64,000 bases of DNA from Candidatus Phaeomarinobacter ectocarpi (GCF_000689395.1 NZ_HG966617.1:3074721-3138720); one strand, 5' to 3'. Shown: positions 35,502 to 45,246, counted from the stretch's first letter. Notes: generated from the sequence alone by a model not told the origin. Numbers and translations are program-made.

Positions 35502-35975
35502 ATGCCAGACGCAATGACCACAACCATGACACTTCCCGTCATCTCAGCTGCCCTCGCAGGCGTCATTATCATCCTTCAGCAGATTCTGATGCTTGCCACC
35601 GGCACCCGCCGCGGCAAAACCGGACAAGGTGTCGGTGTCGCCGGAGATGTCCAGCTTGAGCGGTTGGCCCGGCGCCATGGCAATCTGGCGGAGAACTCGG
35701 GCATCTTTATCGCCTCGCTGGCATTGCTTGAGCTGCTGATCGGCTCCGGCATGACCGTGCAAATCTTCGCCCTCGTCTTCCTGGTTGCACGGCTATCCCA
35801 CGCCGCAGGCTTCAGTACCCTGCGTGGCTCCCATGGCAAGATCGACGGCGAAACAGCGCCGGGTTCAGCCCTTTTTGTAGGTCTGCGGGCGGGCGGTGCC
35901 ACCCTCACAGCGCTGTCGGGCATTGCCCTTGGCGGCTTCATTCTGGTCAATGTCTGGGGCTATCTGCCTTTCTAG
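35502..35975 (+). CDS. MAPEG family membrane protein
   Basis: 157 residues with four predicted helices. The MAPEG pattern is [29 protein letters not shown], with the conserved Arg, Asn and Glu, and [21 protein letters not shown] lies upstream of ATG 35502. The family includes glutathione transferases and peroxidases; a detoxification role is inferred. It is divergent from the LysR gene. Confidence 0.9.
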   Translation: MPDAMTTTMTLPVISAALAGVIIILQQILMLATGTRRGKTGQGVGVAGDVQLERLARRHGNLAENSGIFIASLALLELLIGSGMTVQIFALVFLVARLSHAAGFSTLRGSHGKIDGETAPGSALFVGLRAGGATLTALSGIALGGFILVNVWGYLPF

Positions 35976-36075
35976 GGCGCAGACGCAGTTCAGACCCGAC
36001 ATTTCGGCGGACCCAATGCGTTTTCAGGATGAGAGGGCACCGGTTATCCGGTTCGAAAACACGGCAAACAAAGAA

Positions 36076-36200
36076 TCTGGGGCCGGTTTTGATCAATCAA
36101 AACCGAAACCGCCCCAGACCCTTTGACAAACGCCGCCAGACGCGCAAAACCCCGCGCACGGACATCGTTTCCGATAGACTTTTATTTCCGATGCGCGGGG
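36076..36200 (+). promoter_or_regulatory. Structured leader upstream of argG
   Basis: Two hairpins precede argG. One (36076-36118) pairs TCTGGGGC with GCCCCAGA and CGGTTTTGAT with ATCAAAACCG over a CA turn, with one 5-base bulge. The other pairs CCCCGCGCA (36150-36158) with TGCGCGGGG (36192-36200); its right arm ends 11 bases before the argG ATG and includes the only G-rich stretch there. The first may be a terminator without a T run. Confidence 0.5.
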
Positions 36201-36211
36201 CAAGACCAAAA

Positions 36212-37432
36212 ATGAGCGTGACCGACGTCAAGAAGGTGGTGCTGGCCTATTCAGGCGGGCTCGACACTTCAATCATGCTGAAATGGCTGAAGGAGACCTA
36301 CGATTGTGAGGTCGTGACCTTCACCGCTGATCTGGGCCAGGGCGAAGAGCTGGAACCAGCCCGCCAGAAGGCCGAGATGGCCGGCATCAAGGACATCTAC
36401 ATCGAGGATCTGCGCGAAGACTTCGTGGCGGACTACGTCTATCCAATGATGCGGGCAAATGCCCTCTATGAAGGGCTGTATCTGCTCGGCACCTCCATCG
36501 CCCGGCCTCTGATTGCCAAACGCCAGATCGAGATCGCCCGTGAAACCGGGGCCGATGCCGTGTGCCACGGCGCAACCGGCAAAGGCAATGATCAGGTCCG
36601 TTTCGAGCTGGCATATTATGCGCTGCAGCCGGACATCAAAGTCATCGCCCCGTGGCGCGACTGGGAACTCAAGTCCCGCGAAGCACTGATCGACTTTGCT
36701 GAAAAGCACCAGATCCCCATCGCCAAGGACAAACGCGGCGAGGCACCCTTCTCTGTGGACGCCAACCTGCTGCACACATCCTCTGAAGGCAAAGCCCTGG
36801 AAGACCCGGCCGTAGAAGCACCGGAATATGTCTACCAGCGCACCATCTCGCCTGAGGCAGCACCGGACACTCCGACATACATCGAAATCGGCTTTGAAAA
36901 AGGCGATCCCGTTTCCATCAACGGCGTTGCCATGTCTCCGGCCACGATGCTCACCGAGCTGAACCGCTACGGCCACGACAACGGCATCGGCCGGCTGGAC
37001 CTGGTCGAAAACCGGTTCGTCGGCATGAAAAGCCGTGGCATCTACGAAACCCCCGGCGGCACCATCATGCTCATGGCCCATCGCGGCATCGAGCAGATCA
37101 CGCTCGACCGCGGCGCGGCCCATCTCAAAGACGAGCTGATGCCAAAATATGCGGAGCTTGTATATTTCGGCATGTGGTTCTCGCCCGAGCGCGAAATGCT
37201 GCAGGCGCTGATCGACAAAAGCCAGGAGCGGGTCAACGGCACCGTCCGGCTCAAGCTCTACAAGGGCTCGGTCGATGTCGTCGGCCGCTGGTCGGATGAT
37301 TCCCTCTACTCAATGGAACACGTCACTTTTGAAGAAGACGACGTCTACGATCAGGCAGACGCGTCCGGCTTCATCAAGATCAACGCCCTGCGCCTGCGTC
37401 TCCTCGCAGATCGCAACAACCGCTCCAAGTAG
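36212..37432 (+). CDS. argG: Argininosuccinate synthase
   Basis: 406 residues, the usual length. The ATP pyrophosphatase motif AYSGGLDTS lies at residues 12-20. Further landmarks are [38 protein letters not shown] and [25 protein letters not shown]. It joins citrulline and aspartate in arginine synthesis. ATG 36212 gives the standard N-terminus ([16 protein letters not shown]); an in-frame ATG at 36191 is less likely. ppa follows 23 bases later. Confidence 0.97.
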   Translation: MSVTDVKKVVLAYSGGLDTSIMLKWLKETYDCEVVTFTADLGQGEELEPARQKAEMAGIKDIYIEDLREDFVADYVYPMMRANALYEGLYLLGTSIARPLIAKRQIEIARETGADAVCHGATGKGNDQVRFELAYYALQPDIKVIAPWRDWELKSREALIDFAEKHQIPIAKDKRGEAPFSVDANLLHTSSEGKALEDPAVEAPEYVYQRTISPEAAPDTPTYIEIGFEKGDPVSINGVAMSPATMLTELNRYGHDNGIGRLDLVENRFVGMKSRGIYETPGGTIMLMAHRGIEQITLDRGAAHLKDELMPKYAELVYFGMWFSPEREMLQALIDKSQERVNGTVRLKLYKGSVDVVGRWSDDSLYSMEHVTFEEDDVYDQADASGFIKINALRLRLLADRNNRSK

Positions 37433-37455
37433 CAGCAAACACAAGGCTCACAGTT

Positions 37456-37983
37456 ATGCGTATCGAAGCCCTGTCCATCGGTGACAACCCGCCCTACGAC
37501 GTCAACGTCATTGTTGAAGTGCCCGTCGGTGGCGCACCGATCAAATATGAGTTCGACAAGCCGTCCGGCGCGCTTGTGGTGGATCGTTTCCTGAACGCCT
37601 CCATGCGCTACCCGTGCAACTACGGATTCGTGCCCCACACGCTCTCCATGGATGGGGACCCGGTAGACGTGCTCGTAGCCGGCACACCGGCCGTGGTCCC
37701 CGGTGCCGTCATGGCCTGCCGCCCGGTCGGCGTTCTCATGATGGAAGACGAAGCCGGCATGGACGAAAAGATCGTCGCCGTGCCGCCCTCACGCCTCAAC
37801 ACCTATTATGACAGTGTCCAGAACTACACGGACCTGCCCAAGATGCTGCTCGATCAGATCGAGCACTTCTTCAACCACTACAAGGCCCTTGAAAAAGACA
37901 AGTGGGTGAAGCTCAACGGCTGGGGCGATGCCAGCAAGGCCCGCGGCCTTATCGAAGACGCCATCGCCAAGGCAAAGTCGTAA
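37456..37983 (+). CDS. ppa: Inorganic pyrophosphatase, class A
   Basis: 175 residues. The soluble family I signature DGDPVDVLV with three metal-binding Asp residues is present, along with [25 protein letters not shown] and YPCNYGFVP. It hydrolyses PPi, which argininosuccinate synthase also produces, a fitting neighbour for argG. A hairpin at 38017-38044 lies downstream. Confidence 0.97.
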   Translation: MRIEALSIGDNPPYDVNVIVEVPVGGAPIKYEFDKPSGALVVDRFLNASMRYPCNYGFVPHTLSMDGDPVDVLVAGTPAVVPGAVMACRPVGVLMMEDEAGMDEKIVAVPPSRLNTYYDSVQNYTDLPKMLLDQIEHFFNHYKALEKDKWVKLNGWGDASKARGLIEDAIAKAKS

Positions 37984-38016
37984 ACGGCCATAGGTGCCTT
38001 GCGTCCTAAGACAGAA

Positions 38017-38044
38017 GCGGAAACAGGCTCACACCTGTTTCCGC
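38017..38044 (+). terminator. Strong hairpin after ppa
   Basis: A perfect 11-base stem, GCGGAAACAGG with CCTGTTTCCGC, and a CTCACA loop. There is no T run behind it on either strand, so it is terminator-like rather than certain. It lies between the convergent ppa and TetR genes. Confidence 0.6.
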
Positions 38045-38097
38045 AACTGCACTATCTGCAACGCCATTGGTCTGAGCATCTGACCTGGACCAGTCGC

Positions 38098-38691
38098 CTA
38101 GTCGGCACGATGCTCTGACAATGACCCGAGCATGAGCTGCGTCAGCACAGAGACAGCTGTCTTGCGCGGCATCCGACCGGCAGCCGCATCGGCACCCAGC
38201 GCATCCGCAGCCCCTAAAAATCCCACAATCAGTGCACGTGCCTTCGAGGGCGACAGCGTCACAAATGGCTTGATGGCGTCGTGGCAGGTGCGGATGTAAA
38301 TCTCCCGCAGCTCCGCCTTCACCGCATGCATTTCGTCGCTGCCTTCCAGTGCCGCAGAGATGGCCCCAAAGGCTGGCCCGGCCTTCACGCAGCAATCGAC
38401 ATAAGACGTGGCCACGATCTCGCACACCGCATCCAACGTGCCCGGCGCTTGTGCAAGTGCATCCCGCGCGGCATTGATCTGGTCGGTGTCCATGCGCCGG
38501 TAAAGCGCGATCAGCGCACCGTCCCGGGAGCCGAAATGTTCATAGGCAATCGGCTTGGTCACGCCTGCCCGCTCGGCCAGCTTCTGCAGGGTCAGCGCAT
38601 CCGTCCCAGCCTCGCTCACAATACCCTGCGCCGTCTCCAGCAGCTGTTGCCGCCGGTCTGCCTTGGACAGCCTTTTTTGTCCCGTCGCCAC
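38098..38691 (-). CDS. TetR/AcrR family regulator
   Basis: 197 residues. The HTH is RRQQLLETAQGIVSEAGTDALTLQKLAERAGVTKPIAYEHFGSRDGALIALY. The C-terminal ligand domain contains YVDCCVKAGPAFGAISAALEGSDEM. It is divergent from the GNAT/dehydrogenase operon, and a long palindrome lies between them, so it is the likely repressor of itself and that operon. Confidence 0.92.
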   Translation of the reverse strand: MATGQKRLSKADRRQQLLETAQGIVSEAGTDALTLQKLAERAGVTKPIAYEHFGSRDGALIALYRRMDTDQINAARDALAQAPGTLDAVCEIVATSYVDCCVKAGPAFGAISAALEGSDEMHAVKAELREIYIRTCHDAIKPFVTLSPSKARALIVGFLGAADALGADAAAGRMPRKTAVSVLTQLMLGSLSEHRAD

Positions 38692-38737
38692 GTTCGTGCT
38701 CTTTCTCGCTCTTGACTCGACTGGTTCTGTATATATC

Positions 38738-38764
38738 TTACTTTTCGTAACTTACGAATAGTAA
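38738..38764. promoter_or_regulatory. 27-base palindromic TetR operator
   Basis: Centred on C38751, TTCGTAA and TTACGAA form the inner arms and TTACT and AGTAA the outer arms; only one T-T pair in each arm breaks the symmetry. It ends 17 bases before the GNAT start, overlapping the expected promoter. Confidence 0.8.
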
Positions 38765-38781
38765 TTTATTGGATCATAGTC

Positions 38782-39426
38782 ATGACCGCCCATACCCAGA
38801 CGCCTGCCCTGACGCCCGCAACGACCCGCGCCCCAACCGCTGAGATTGCCAGCCTCGTTCACATGACCGGCCCGCAGTCCTACGACTACATTTTCGGGTC
38901 ACAGAGCAAGCTCGAGAAATTCATCGCCAAGGCATGGCCCATGACCGGCACGCTGTATTCCCACGACGCGACAACGCTCGTCGAGGAAATCGGCACCATT
39001 ATCGGCATCGAACTGGGCTATCCCGGCAAAGAGTTCTACAGCCGCCGCAACGCCTCCCTGCAGGCCTCCATCAAGGCTGCCGAAGATGGCAGCCTTACCG
39101 AGCAGGACCTCTACGGCATTGGCGACCGCGCCGACAAAGCCAGCTATCTCAACGCCTGGGTGCCGGAGGATGTTTATTACCTCATGGCCCTTGCGGTGCC
39201 GGACACCCAGCGCGGGCGTGGCATTGGCAAACATCTTCTTGCCTCCGCCATCGACAAGGCCCGCGCAGATGGCTTTCGCGCCCTGCACCTTGATGTCCTG
39301 TCCGACAACCCGGCCATTGGCCTCTACACCGCCATGGGCCTTACCTGCCTTGCAGAAACAATCGCACCAGAACCCTGCCGCGACCATGGCATCCCCATGG
39401 AAATGCGCATGGGGATCACGCTCTAA
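38782..39426 (+). CDS. GNAT family N-acetyltransferase
   Basis: 214 residues. A TetR-like-operon N-terminus of unknown type (residues 1-115, YIFGSQSKLEKFIAKAWPMTGTLYSHDATTLVEE) precedes the acetyl-CoA-binding motif VPDTQRGRGIGKHLLASAIDKA near residue 146, then LHLDVLSDNPAIGLYTAMGL. It is first in a three-gene operon with two dehydrogenase-like genes. The substrate is unknown; detoxification is plausible from context. Confidence 0.87.
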   Translation: MTAHTQTPALTPATTRAPTAEIASLVHMTGPQSYDYIFGSQSKLEKFIAKAWPMTGTLYSHDATTLVEEIGTIIGIELGYPGKEFYSRRNASLQASIKAAEDGSLTEQDLYGIGDRADKASYLNAWVPEDVYYLMALAVPDTQRGRGIGKHLLASAIDKARADGFRALHLDVLSDNPAIGLYTAMGLTCLAETIAPEPCRDHGIPMEMRMGITL

Positions 39427-39450
39427 CTTACAAGTTTCAAGGAAACGCAC

Positions 39451-40440
39451 ATGTCCAAGACCATTCTCGTTGCTGGCGGCTACGGCCTCGTCGGCAGCCA
39501 CATCGCACGGCACCTGCGCCGCATCATGCCGGACGCCAAGCTCATCATTGCTGGGCGCAACCCGGACAAGGCCGCAGACATCGTCAGCGAACTCGGCAAC
39601 GCAGACGCGCTGGGTCTTGAAACAACGGACCCTGTCGCGGCGCTGCAAAGCGTCGGCAAAATGGATGCCCTGATCGCAGCCCTGCAGGACCCCCACGACA
39701 AGATGCTGACCCATGCCATCAACAATGGCATTGCCCATCTCAGCATCACCCGCTCCGTGCTGGACATGTCCGGCTTTGTAGGACATGTGGCCCACGCCAA
39801 TCTGACAGCACCCGTTGTGCCCACCGCCCACTGGCAGGCGGGCATCCTGTCGCTCGCAGCTCTCGACCTCGCATCGCAGTTCAAGACCGTTGACAGCATC
39901 GCCCTGTCTGCCCTCTTCGACATGACGGACCCCATTGGCCCCATGACCGTGGAGGATGCAGGCCACTTCTTCGGCAAGGCCCTGCTGGTCAGGGATGGCC
40001 TGTGGACGTGGGTCGATCCGGATGCGGAAGTCACCAGCATCACCATTGATGGCGAAACATTTGATGCCCGCCCCATGAGCAACCTGGACACCATGAGCCT
40101 GCGCTCGGCCACAAACGCGGCGGACATCACCTTCCATCTCGGCATCGCCAATTCACGCGGAACGCGCGCCGGTGGTGCGGCTTCCCATGACATGCAGATC
40201 ATCATGAAGGGCACGGATGCCAACGGCAGCGCCATCACCCGCACCCGCCTCGTGTCGGACCCCCGCGGCCAGGCGCAACTCACAGCAACCGGGGCAGCGC
40301 TTGCTGTCCAGCGCGCCATCGGCGGCGACGGCAAGCCCGCCCCCACAGCGACGCTCCACATGCCCGAAACAATCCTGGATGCAGCGGACTACACCGCGCG
40401 GCTGCAATCAGAATTCGGCATTCTGGTTCAGGACGCGTAG
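39451..40440 (+). CDS. Saccharopine-dehydrogenase-like NAD(P)-binding protein
   Basis: 329 residues. The Rossmann motif VAGGYGLVGSHIARHL lies at residues 7-22, followed by IIAGRNPDKAADIVSELGNADALGLETTD, as in the saccharopine dehydrogenase NADP-binding group. The C-terminal half is not recognised. AAGGAAA lies upstream of ATG 39451. It is 12 bases before the MDR gene, so both are probably co-transcribed. Confidence 0.78.
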   Translation: MSKTILVAGGYGLVGSHIARHLRRIMPDAKLIIAGRNPDKAADIVSELGNADALGLETTDPVAALQSVGKMDALIAALQDPHDKMLTHAINNGIAHLSITRSVLDMSGFVGHVAHANLTAPVVPTAHWQAGILSLAALDLASQFKTVDSIALSALFDMTDPIGPMTVEDAGHFFGKALLVRDGLWTWVDPDAEVTSITIDGETFDARPMSNLDTMSLRSATNAADITFHLGIANSRGTRAGGAASHDMQIIMKGTDANGSAITRTRLVSDPRGQAQLTATGAALAVQRAIGGDGKPAPTATLHMPETILDAADYTARLQSEFGILVQDA

Positions 40441-40452
40441 GGGACCACACCA

Positions 40453-41412
40453 ATGGCTGAGATCATGAAAGCAGCAACATGGCCCGCCACCGGCGGCGCC
40501 ATGCAGATCATCGACGCGCCAGTGCCAAAGCCCAGATCCGGCGAAGTGCTGGTGCAGGTCAAGGTGGCAGCCATCAACGAGATGGATGTTCAAACGCGCG
40601 CCGGAGGCTGGCAGAAGGAAGTGAAGACTTTCCGCAAGGCGGGTCCCGTCGTCACCGGCTTCGAGTTTGCCGGCATTGCGGCCACCAGCAACGCCCACAT
40701 CAAGGCCGGCATGCGCGTCGTCGCCTATAGTCCTGTCCTCAAGGGCCCCCGCGCGCATGCACAATTTGCCGTGGTACCGGCGCATTCTCTGGCGGAGATT
40801 CCAAACGAGATGAGTTTCGCCGACGCCGCGGCCCTGTGCGTGATGGGTCTGACGGCCATTGAGGTGGTGGATGACATCGCGAAGATCGTGCCGGGTCAAA
40901 AAGTCTGTGTGCTGGGAGCCGCCGGTGGCCTGGGCGCCTATACGGTCCAACTGGCGAAGGCACGCGGCGCTCATGTGACGGCTGTCGCGTCGGCCTCCAA
41001 CGAGGCTTTTGTCATTGCACAGGGTGCCGATGTGTTTCGCGCAAGAAGTGACACACCTGTTCTGCACAGGGATGACAGCTTCAACCTCATTCTGGACGTG
41101 CCGGCGAAATTCAGTTTTGCGGGCACCCGCAGGCACCTGGCTCCCGGCGGTGTGTTCGTCTCATCAAACCCGTTGAACGACCTCGCAGGCTTTCCCCGCG
41201 CGCTGCTGTCGCGACGCAAAGCCGGGTGGCTGCTGATGCTGAGTACAACACCGCAGAAACTGAAACGTCTTTTTGAAACGGCGACCGCAAGGGCCCTGAC
41301 GCCGGTGATTGACGCCACCTATGGGCTGCCGGAGATCGATGCAGCCTTTGACAGGTTCGCCACGCCGGGCAAGCAGGGCCGCGTCTTGGTGGATATGGAA
41401 GCAGGAAGCTAG
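40453..41412 (+). CDS. Zinc-independent MDR alcohol dehydrogenase-like protein
   Basis: 319 residues. GroES-like N-terminus (EIMKAATWPATGGAMQIIDAPVPKPRSGEVLVQVKVAAINEMDV) and Rossmann motif VLGAAGGLGAYTVQLAKARGA near residue 152. The zinc-binding Cys residues of alcohol dehydrogenases are absent, as in quinone oxidoreductases. It is the last gene of the TetR-controlled operon. Confidence 0.85.
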   Translation: MAEIMKAATWPATGGAMQIIDAPVPKPRSGEVLVQVKVAAINEMDVQTRAGGWQKEVKTFRKAGPVVTGFEFAGIAATSNAHIKAGMRVVAYSPVLKGPRAHAQFAVVPAHSLAEIPNEMSFADAAALCVMGLTAIEVVDDIAKIVPGQKVCVLGAAGGLGAYTVQLAKARGAHVTAVASASNEAFVIAQGADVFRARSDTPVLHRDDSFNLILDVPAKFSFAGTRRHLAPGGVFVSSNPLNDLAGFPRALLSRRKAGWLLMLSTTPQKLKRLFETATARALTPVIDATYGLPEIDAAFDRFATPGKQGRVLVDMEAGS

Positions 41413-41418
41413 AGCGCC

Positions 41419-42945
41419 CTAGAAGTTTGGTGCAACAGCCGCAAAAGGCACGATCCAGGATTCATCGCGCTCCAACTCAACGAGGCCGCCGAACACATGC
41501 GCACCGAGTTCCTGGACCAGGCGCCCACCGGATTGCGAGTTTGTTAGCACAACCAGCGCGGCTCGGCTGCGCGGTTCAATCACCAGCAGACTTGAGTAGC
41601 CCGGGTTGGAGCCCCACTGCCAAAGTGTCCGCTGCGTGTCGCCGTCACTCAGCCGCCGGTCCCGCACACCAATGCCAAGGCCCCAGGCCAACCCGTCCGG
41701 CGCACCGTGACCGACCGGCACGCGAGGCCGTGTCATCTCGCGCATGTCCGAGCGTTCGAGCAGGCGGGGGTCAATGATTTCCTGCGCAAACAGTGCGATC
41801 TCACCCGCCGAGCCACGAAGCGACGCCGCCGGATGCACATCACCTGCTGCTCGCAACGGCAAAGGCACGCTCATGAACATCAACGGCAACAAGGAGACAA
41901 CCGCCAAGACCACAGCTATCCGTGTCCAGAAACTGCCTGACACTTCTTCACGCCGCATCACGGTGCCCGGTCGGGCCCGCGTGAACCCCAGAAGGTGAAA
42001 CACCAGCCGCCACAACACCGCTGCAAGCGCCACACACAAAACAAAGATGAAGGCCACGAGCAACACAGCCGTGAGAAGGCCCAGACCAACCAGTTCCAGC
42101 AACACAACGATTGTGGCGATGCCAGCCAGAATGCCCGGTAGAACCAGATGTCGGCTTTCCATATGTGGCTGCTGCAGAACCAGCCGCACCACCAGGAAGG
42201 CAAGCAACGCGCCAATCACAAACACCGCAATGAACGGCACGAACACCATTGCCAGCGGCATCCACAGACCCGTGTGACCCGTTGCCACCAGTGCCATCTG
42301 CACGTCCTCAAGGGCAAAGCCTGTCGCAGCCATGCCCAGCGGCTCCAGCAACCTGACGCGGGCAACGTCAGCGAAAGGCCGCTGCTCATGCGCGGTGATC
42401 GTATAGCCAAGATATCCAAACCCCTCACCGGCGTAAGAAAACGCGCCGCCGGGAGGCGCGATGAGCCTGTGCGACGTGCGGCGAATATCATTCGATAGTC
42501 CCGACGTATGGGTCAGGACCTGTTCAAGGGTAATCTGCGGAATGCTGCCGTCAGCCCCCGGCGCGAGCCAGGGCGGCTCAAGCCCCAGACCAATGTCCTT
42601 GTCGAGCCGTAACTTGCCTGCGGCCACAAGCTGCAGGGCCACATGGGCCGCCACCGGCTTTGAGATGGAGGCCGCTTCAAAAATTGTCTCGGTGGTCACC
42701 GGCGCGCGACCGATGACATTGCGCACGCCAAACGCACGTTCATAGACCATGCGCCCATCACGAATGAACGCGACCTGGGCGCCGGGCACATTTTCTTCGT
42801 CCATCAGGCGCGGCATGAACGCATCAAGCGCCTGCGCAATCTCGCGATCTTCCCAGTCCAGCATGCCCGTGTCGGCGCGCGCCGCACCGCTCACCGCAAC
42901 AATGCCGATCAAGATCACTGCAAGATATGACCGGACCCGATGCAT
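41419..42945 (-). CDS. Serine hydrolase (class C beta-lactamase fold) with membrane insertion
   Basis: 508 residues. A signal peptide ends SGAARAD. The beta-lactamase/AmpH-type part starts at about residue 30 and includes SISK (about residue 94). The usual YxN motif reads YAG in FSYAGEGFGYLG. At about 225-365, roughly five hydrophobic segments interrupt the fold (PLAMVFVPFIAVFVIGALLA, LEL VGLGLLTAVLLVAF). The fold resumes with GLAWGLGIGV and WQWGSNPGYSS. It shares one base with the downstream start of the aldo-keto reductase stop (TGATG). Confidence 0.85.
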   Translation of the reverse strand: MHRVRSYLAVILIGIVAVSGAARADTGMLDWEDREIAQALDAFMPRLMDEENVPGAQVAFIRDGRMVYERAFGVRNVIGRAPVTTETIFEAASISKPVAAHVALQLVAAGKLRLDKDIGLGLEPPWLAPGADGSIPQITLEQVLTHTSGLSNDIRRTSHRLIAPPGGAFSYAGEGFGYLGYTITAHEQRPFADVARVRLLEPLGMAATGFALEDVQMALVATGHTGLWMPLAMVFVPFIAVFVIGALLAFLVVRLVLQQPHMESRHLVLPGILAGIATIVVLLELVGLGLLTAVLLVAFIFVLCVALAAVLWRLVFHLLGFTRARPGTVMRREEVSGSFWTRIAVVLAVVSLLPLMFMSVPLPLRAAGDVHPAASLRGSAGEIALFAQEIIDPRLLERSDMREMTRPRVPVGHGAPDGLAWGLGIGVRDRRLSDGDTQRTLWQWGSNPGYSSLLVIEPRSRAALVVLTNSQSGGRLVQELGAHVFGGLVELERDESWIVPFAAVAPNF

Positions 42946-44006
42946 CAGTGCCGTGTGTCCTTGCCGTCATCCCCGGCCATCGCCGCCAGAGCCTCCATCG
43001 AAAACTCTTCAAGTGGAATACGCGGTTTCTGAAGGGCCAACCGCAACGCATCGATGCGGTCACGCACATCCTCTTCCAATGGCCCGCGCGCTTCTGCGTC
43101 CACCAGCTGCTTCAACTCATCGCGGTTTTTGACACCCAGAATGACACTGTCCACACCTTCCATGCCAAGCGCATATCGGTGCGCCACCACCGCCGGGTCT
43201 TCACCCATCTCCTTGCACAGCGCCCGAAACGGCTCGGCCTTGGCGTAGTCGGTCACCTGCGCATTGTCGTCCGGCAGCACACGGTCAATCGCGGATGTCA
43301 GCGCCCCGGCCTGCACGGCCCGGATGCCAAGTACACCCACATCGTTGTTCTTTGCGGTCCGGATGATGTTGCGCGGTTCGGCAGGTTCTTCGTACTGACG
43401 CATGTCGCCGGGGGAGTCCATCAGATTGGCCACCGCCTGAACAACAGCAGGCTTCACGTCATGGCGCAGCGCATCCATGACTGTACGCGGCAACCCCACC
43501 CCCGTGATGCCCCAGGCACCGATCAGTCCACGCTCGACGAGGGACTCCATCGCAGGGACTACATAATCCGTATACGTCCCGAACCGCGTGGCCCATTTGT
43601 GCTGGGTCTCCGCATGTTGCGCATATTCATAATCATCCGGGCAGATATTGGAGTGCAGCACAAAGATATCCGCCTGCTCCACCTTCATGGTCTCCAACGA
43701 GCGTACAAGCCGCCGTTCAAGCTCAGACGCAATTTTGTCCGCAGGCGGCGTGCCGAGCTGGCACTTGGTCGTCACCCGCACACCCTCAGGCAACCGGCCC
43801 TCAAAGGCCTCCGCCACAACGGTTTCCGCTTCTCCGCGCCCATAGGCCGGAGCCATATCGAGAAGAGTGATGCCCGCATCAACCGCAGCACGCACCGTAG
43901 CAACGGCTTCGTCGCGGGTCGTCTCGCCCCACAATTGTCCAAGGCCGCCGCCGCCAAGGGTCAGGGTGCTGACGGGCCACAGAGTGCCCAGTTGCCGTGT
44001 CTGCAT
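42945..44006 (-). CDS. Aldo/keto reductase
   Basis: 353 residues. The TIM-barrel start RQLGTLWPVSTLTLGGGGLGQLWG is followed by DAGITLLDMAPAYGRGEAE with the catalytic Asp and Tyr, and TTKCQLG with the Lys. It lacks the usual HRxD His; ILHSNICPDDYEY is in that place (VLHSNICPDD). The start at 44006 has AGGGAGA upstream. The subclass resembles the general D-threo-aldose/pyridoxal-type group. Confidence 0.9.
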   Translation of the reverse strand: MQTRQLGTLWPVSTLTLGGGGLGQLWGETTRDEAVATVRAAVDAGITLLDMAPAYGRGEAETVVAEAFEGRLPEGVRVTTKCQLGTPPADKIASELERRLVRSLETMKVEQADIFVLHSNICPDDYEYAQHAETQHKWATRFGTYTDYVVPAMESLVERGLIGAWGITGVGLPRTVMDALRHDVKPAVVQAVANLMDSPGDMRQYEEPAEPRNIIRTAKNNDVGVLGIRAVQAGALTSAIDRVLPDDNAQVTDYAKAEPFRALCKEMGEDPAVVAHRYALGMEGVDSVILGVKNRDELKQLVDAEARGPLEEDVRDRIDALRLALQKPRIPLEEFSMEALAAMAGDDGKDTRH

Positions 44007-44037
44007 GTCCCGTCTCCCTGTTGAAAGTGGTTGAGGC

Positions 44038-44931
44038 CTAGACCGCGGGGTCCGGCAATCCAGCCTGGCGGTGAGCCGCAATCAGCGTGTTGCGCATCAG
44101 GCAGGCGACAGTCATGAGACCGACACCGCCCGGCACCGGCGTAATCGCACCTGCAATGTCTGAAGCCGCCGCAAAGTCCACGTCACCCACCAGCCGCGTC
44201 TTGCCTTCACCCTTCTCAGGTGCCGGAATACGATTGATGCCAACGTCAATGACCAGCGCACCGGGCTTCACCCAGTCGCCTTGGACAAAATTCGGTTTGC
44301 CAATGGCTGCGACCAGCACATCAGCAGCACGGGCCTCAGCCCGCAGATCCTTTGTGCGTGAGTGCGCCATGGTCACGGTGCAGTTTTCCCGCAGCAACAA
44401 CTGCGCAACCGGCTTGCCGACAAGGTTGGAGCGGCCGACTACCAGCGCCTTCAACCCGGATAAATCCTCCCGCACGCCCTTGAGCATGAGATAGGCACCA
44501 TAGGGCGTGCACGGCACCATGGCATCCAGACCACTGGCCAGCCGTCCCGCATTGAGCGGGTGCAGTCCATCGACATCCTTCACCGGATCAATCGTGTCGA
44601 TGACTGCCTGCTGGGAAATCTGATCCGGCACCGGGAACTGCACCAGAATGCCGTTCACCTCCGGGTCTGCATTGAGCGACCGGACAAGCTGCAGCAGATC
44701 ATCCTGTGACGTGGTGGCCGGGAGCTTGTGCTCAATCGACCGGATGCCGACCTCGCCGCTGACCCGGGCCTTGGACGCCACATAGACCTTGCTCGCAGGG
44801 TCCTCCCCAACCAGCACCACCGCAAGTCCGGGCGACGTGCCGGTCTTTGCCTTGAAAGCCTCTACCCCCGCAGTGACCTGCTCCTTCACCTTGGAAGCAT
44901 AGGTCTTGCCGTCAATCAACCGTGCTGGCAT
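44038..44931 (-). CDS. folD: Methylenetetrahydrofolate dehydrogenase/cyclohydrolase FolD
   Basis: 297 residues, standard length. Landmarks are [22 protein letters not shown] with the catalytic Lys, [53 protein letters not shown], and [18 protein letters not shown]. It interconverts methylene-, methenyl- and formyl-tetrahydrofolate. It lies 31 bases before the aldo-keto reductase gene and 15 bases after YggT. Confidence 0.97.
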   Translation of the reverse strand: MPARLIDGKTYASKVKEQVTAGVEAFKAKTGTSPGLAVVLVGEDPASKVYVASKARVSGEVGIRSIEHKLPATTSQDDLLQLVRSLNADPEVNGILVQFPVPDQISQQAVIDTIDPVKDVDGLHPLNAGRLASGLDAMVPCTPYGAYLMLKGVREDLSGLKALVVGRSNLVGKPVAQLLLRENCTVTMAHSRTKDLRAEARAADVLVAAIGKPNFVQGDWVKPGALVIDVGINRIPAPEKGEGKTRLVGDVDFAAASDIAGAITPVPGGVGLMTVACLMRNTLIAAHRQAGLPDPAV

Positions 44932-44946
44932 GGGGCGTCAATCACT

Positions 44947-45246
44947 CTAGTAGTAGGTGGGTGCAAGAACATAAACGACGATGATTCGCTGCAGCGCGAA
45001 AATCAGGATGAGGACAATCAACGGGGAGAAGTCGATGCCGCCCATATTCGGCAGGAAATTTCGGATGGGCCGATAGATCGGCTCCGTCATCCGGTAAAAC
45101 ATATCCGCCACCTGCGCCACAAACTGGTTGCGCGTATCGATCACATTGAACGCGATCAGCCAGCTGAGGATGACGCCGACAATGACGATCCACCAGGCAA
45201 TGTTGAGAACAAGAAGCGCGACTTCGGCAATGACCTGCATCTGCAT
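44947..45246 (-). CDS. YggT family membrane protein
   Basis: 99 residues, two helix clusters. The N-terminal pair IAEVALLVLNIAWWIVIVGVILSWLI is followed by the family hallmark MTEPIYRPIRNFLPNMGGIDFSPLIVLILIF. The frame is open to 45303; the ATG at 45246 gives a family-like start. The role is unclear: homologues act in osmotic or cell-shape functions. It precedes folD. Confidence 0.9.
   Translation of the reverse strand: MQMQVIAEVALLVLNIAWWIVIVGVILSWLIAFNVIDTRNQFVAQVADMFYRMTEPIYRPIRNFLPNMGGIDFSPLIVLILIFALQRIIVVYVLAPTYY

Noticed and set aside
36269-37123. Long minus-strand frame opposite argG
   Set aside because: Shadow of argG with no ribosome site and no domain.
38899-40137. 412-residue minus-strand frame opposite the GNAT and saccharopine-dehydrogenase-like genes
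   Set aside because: Crosses two well-supported plus-strand genes; composition is typical of GC-rich antisense frames.
42927-44024. 365-residue plus-strand frame opposite the aldo-keto reductase
   Set aside because: Shadow of the reductase; His/Arg-rich and lacking domains.
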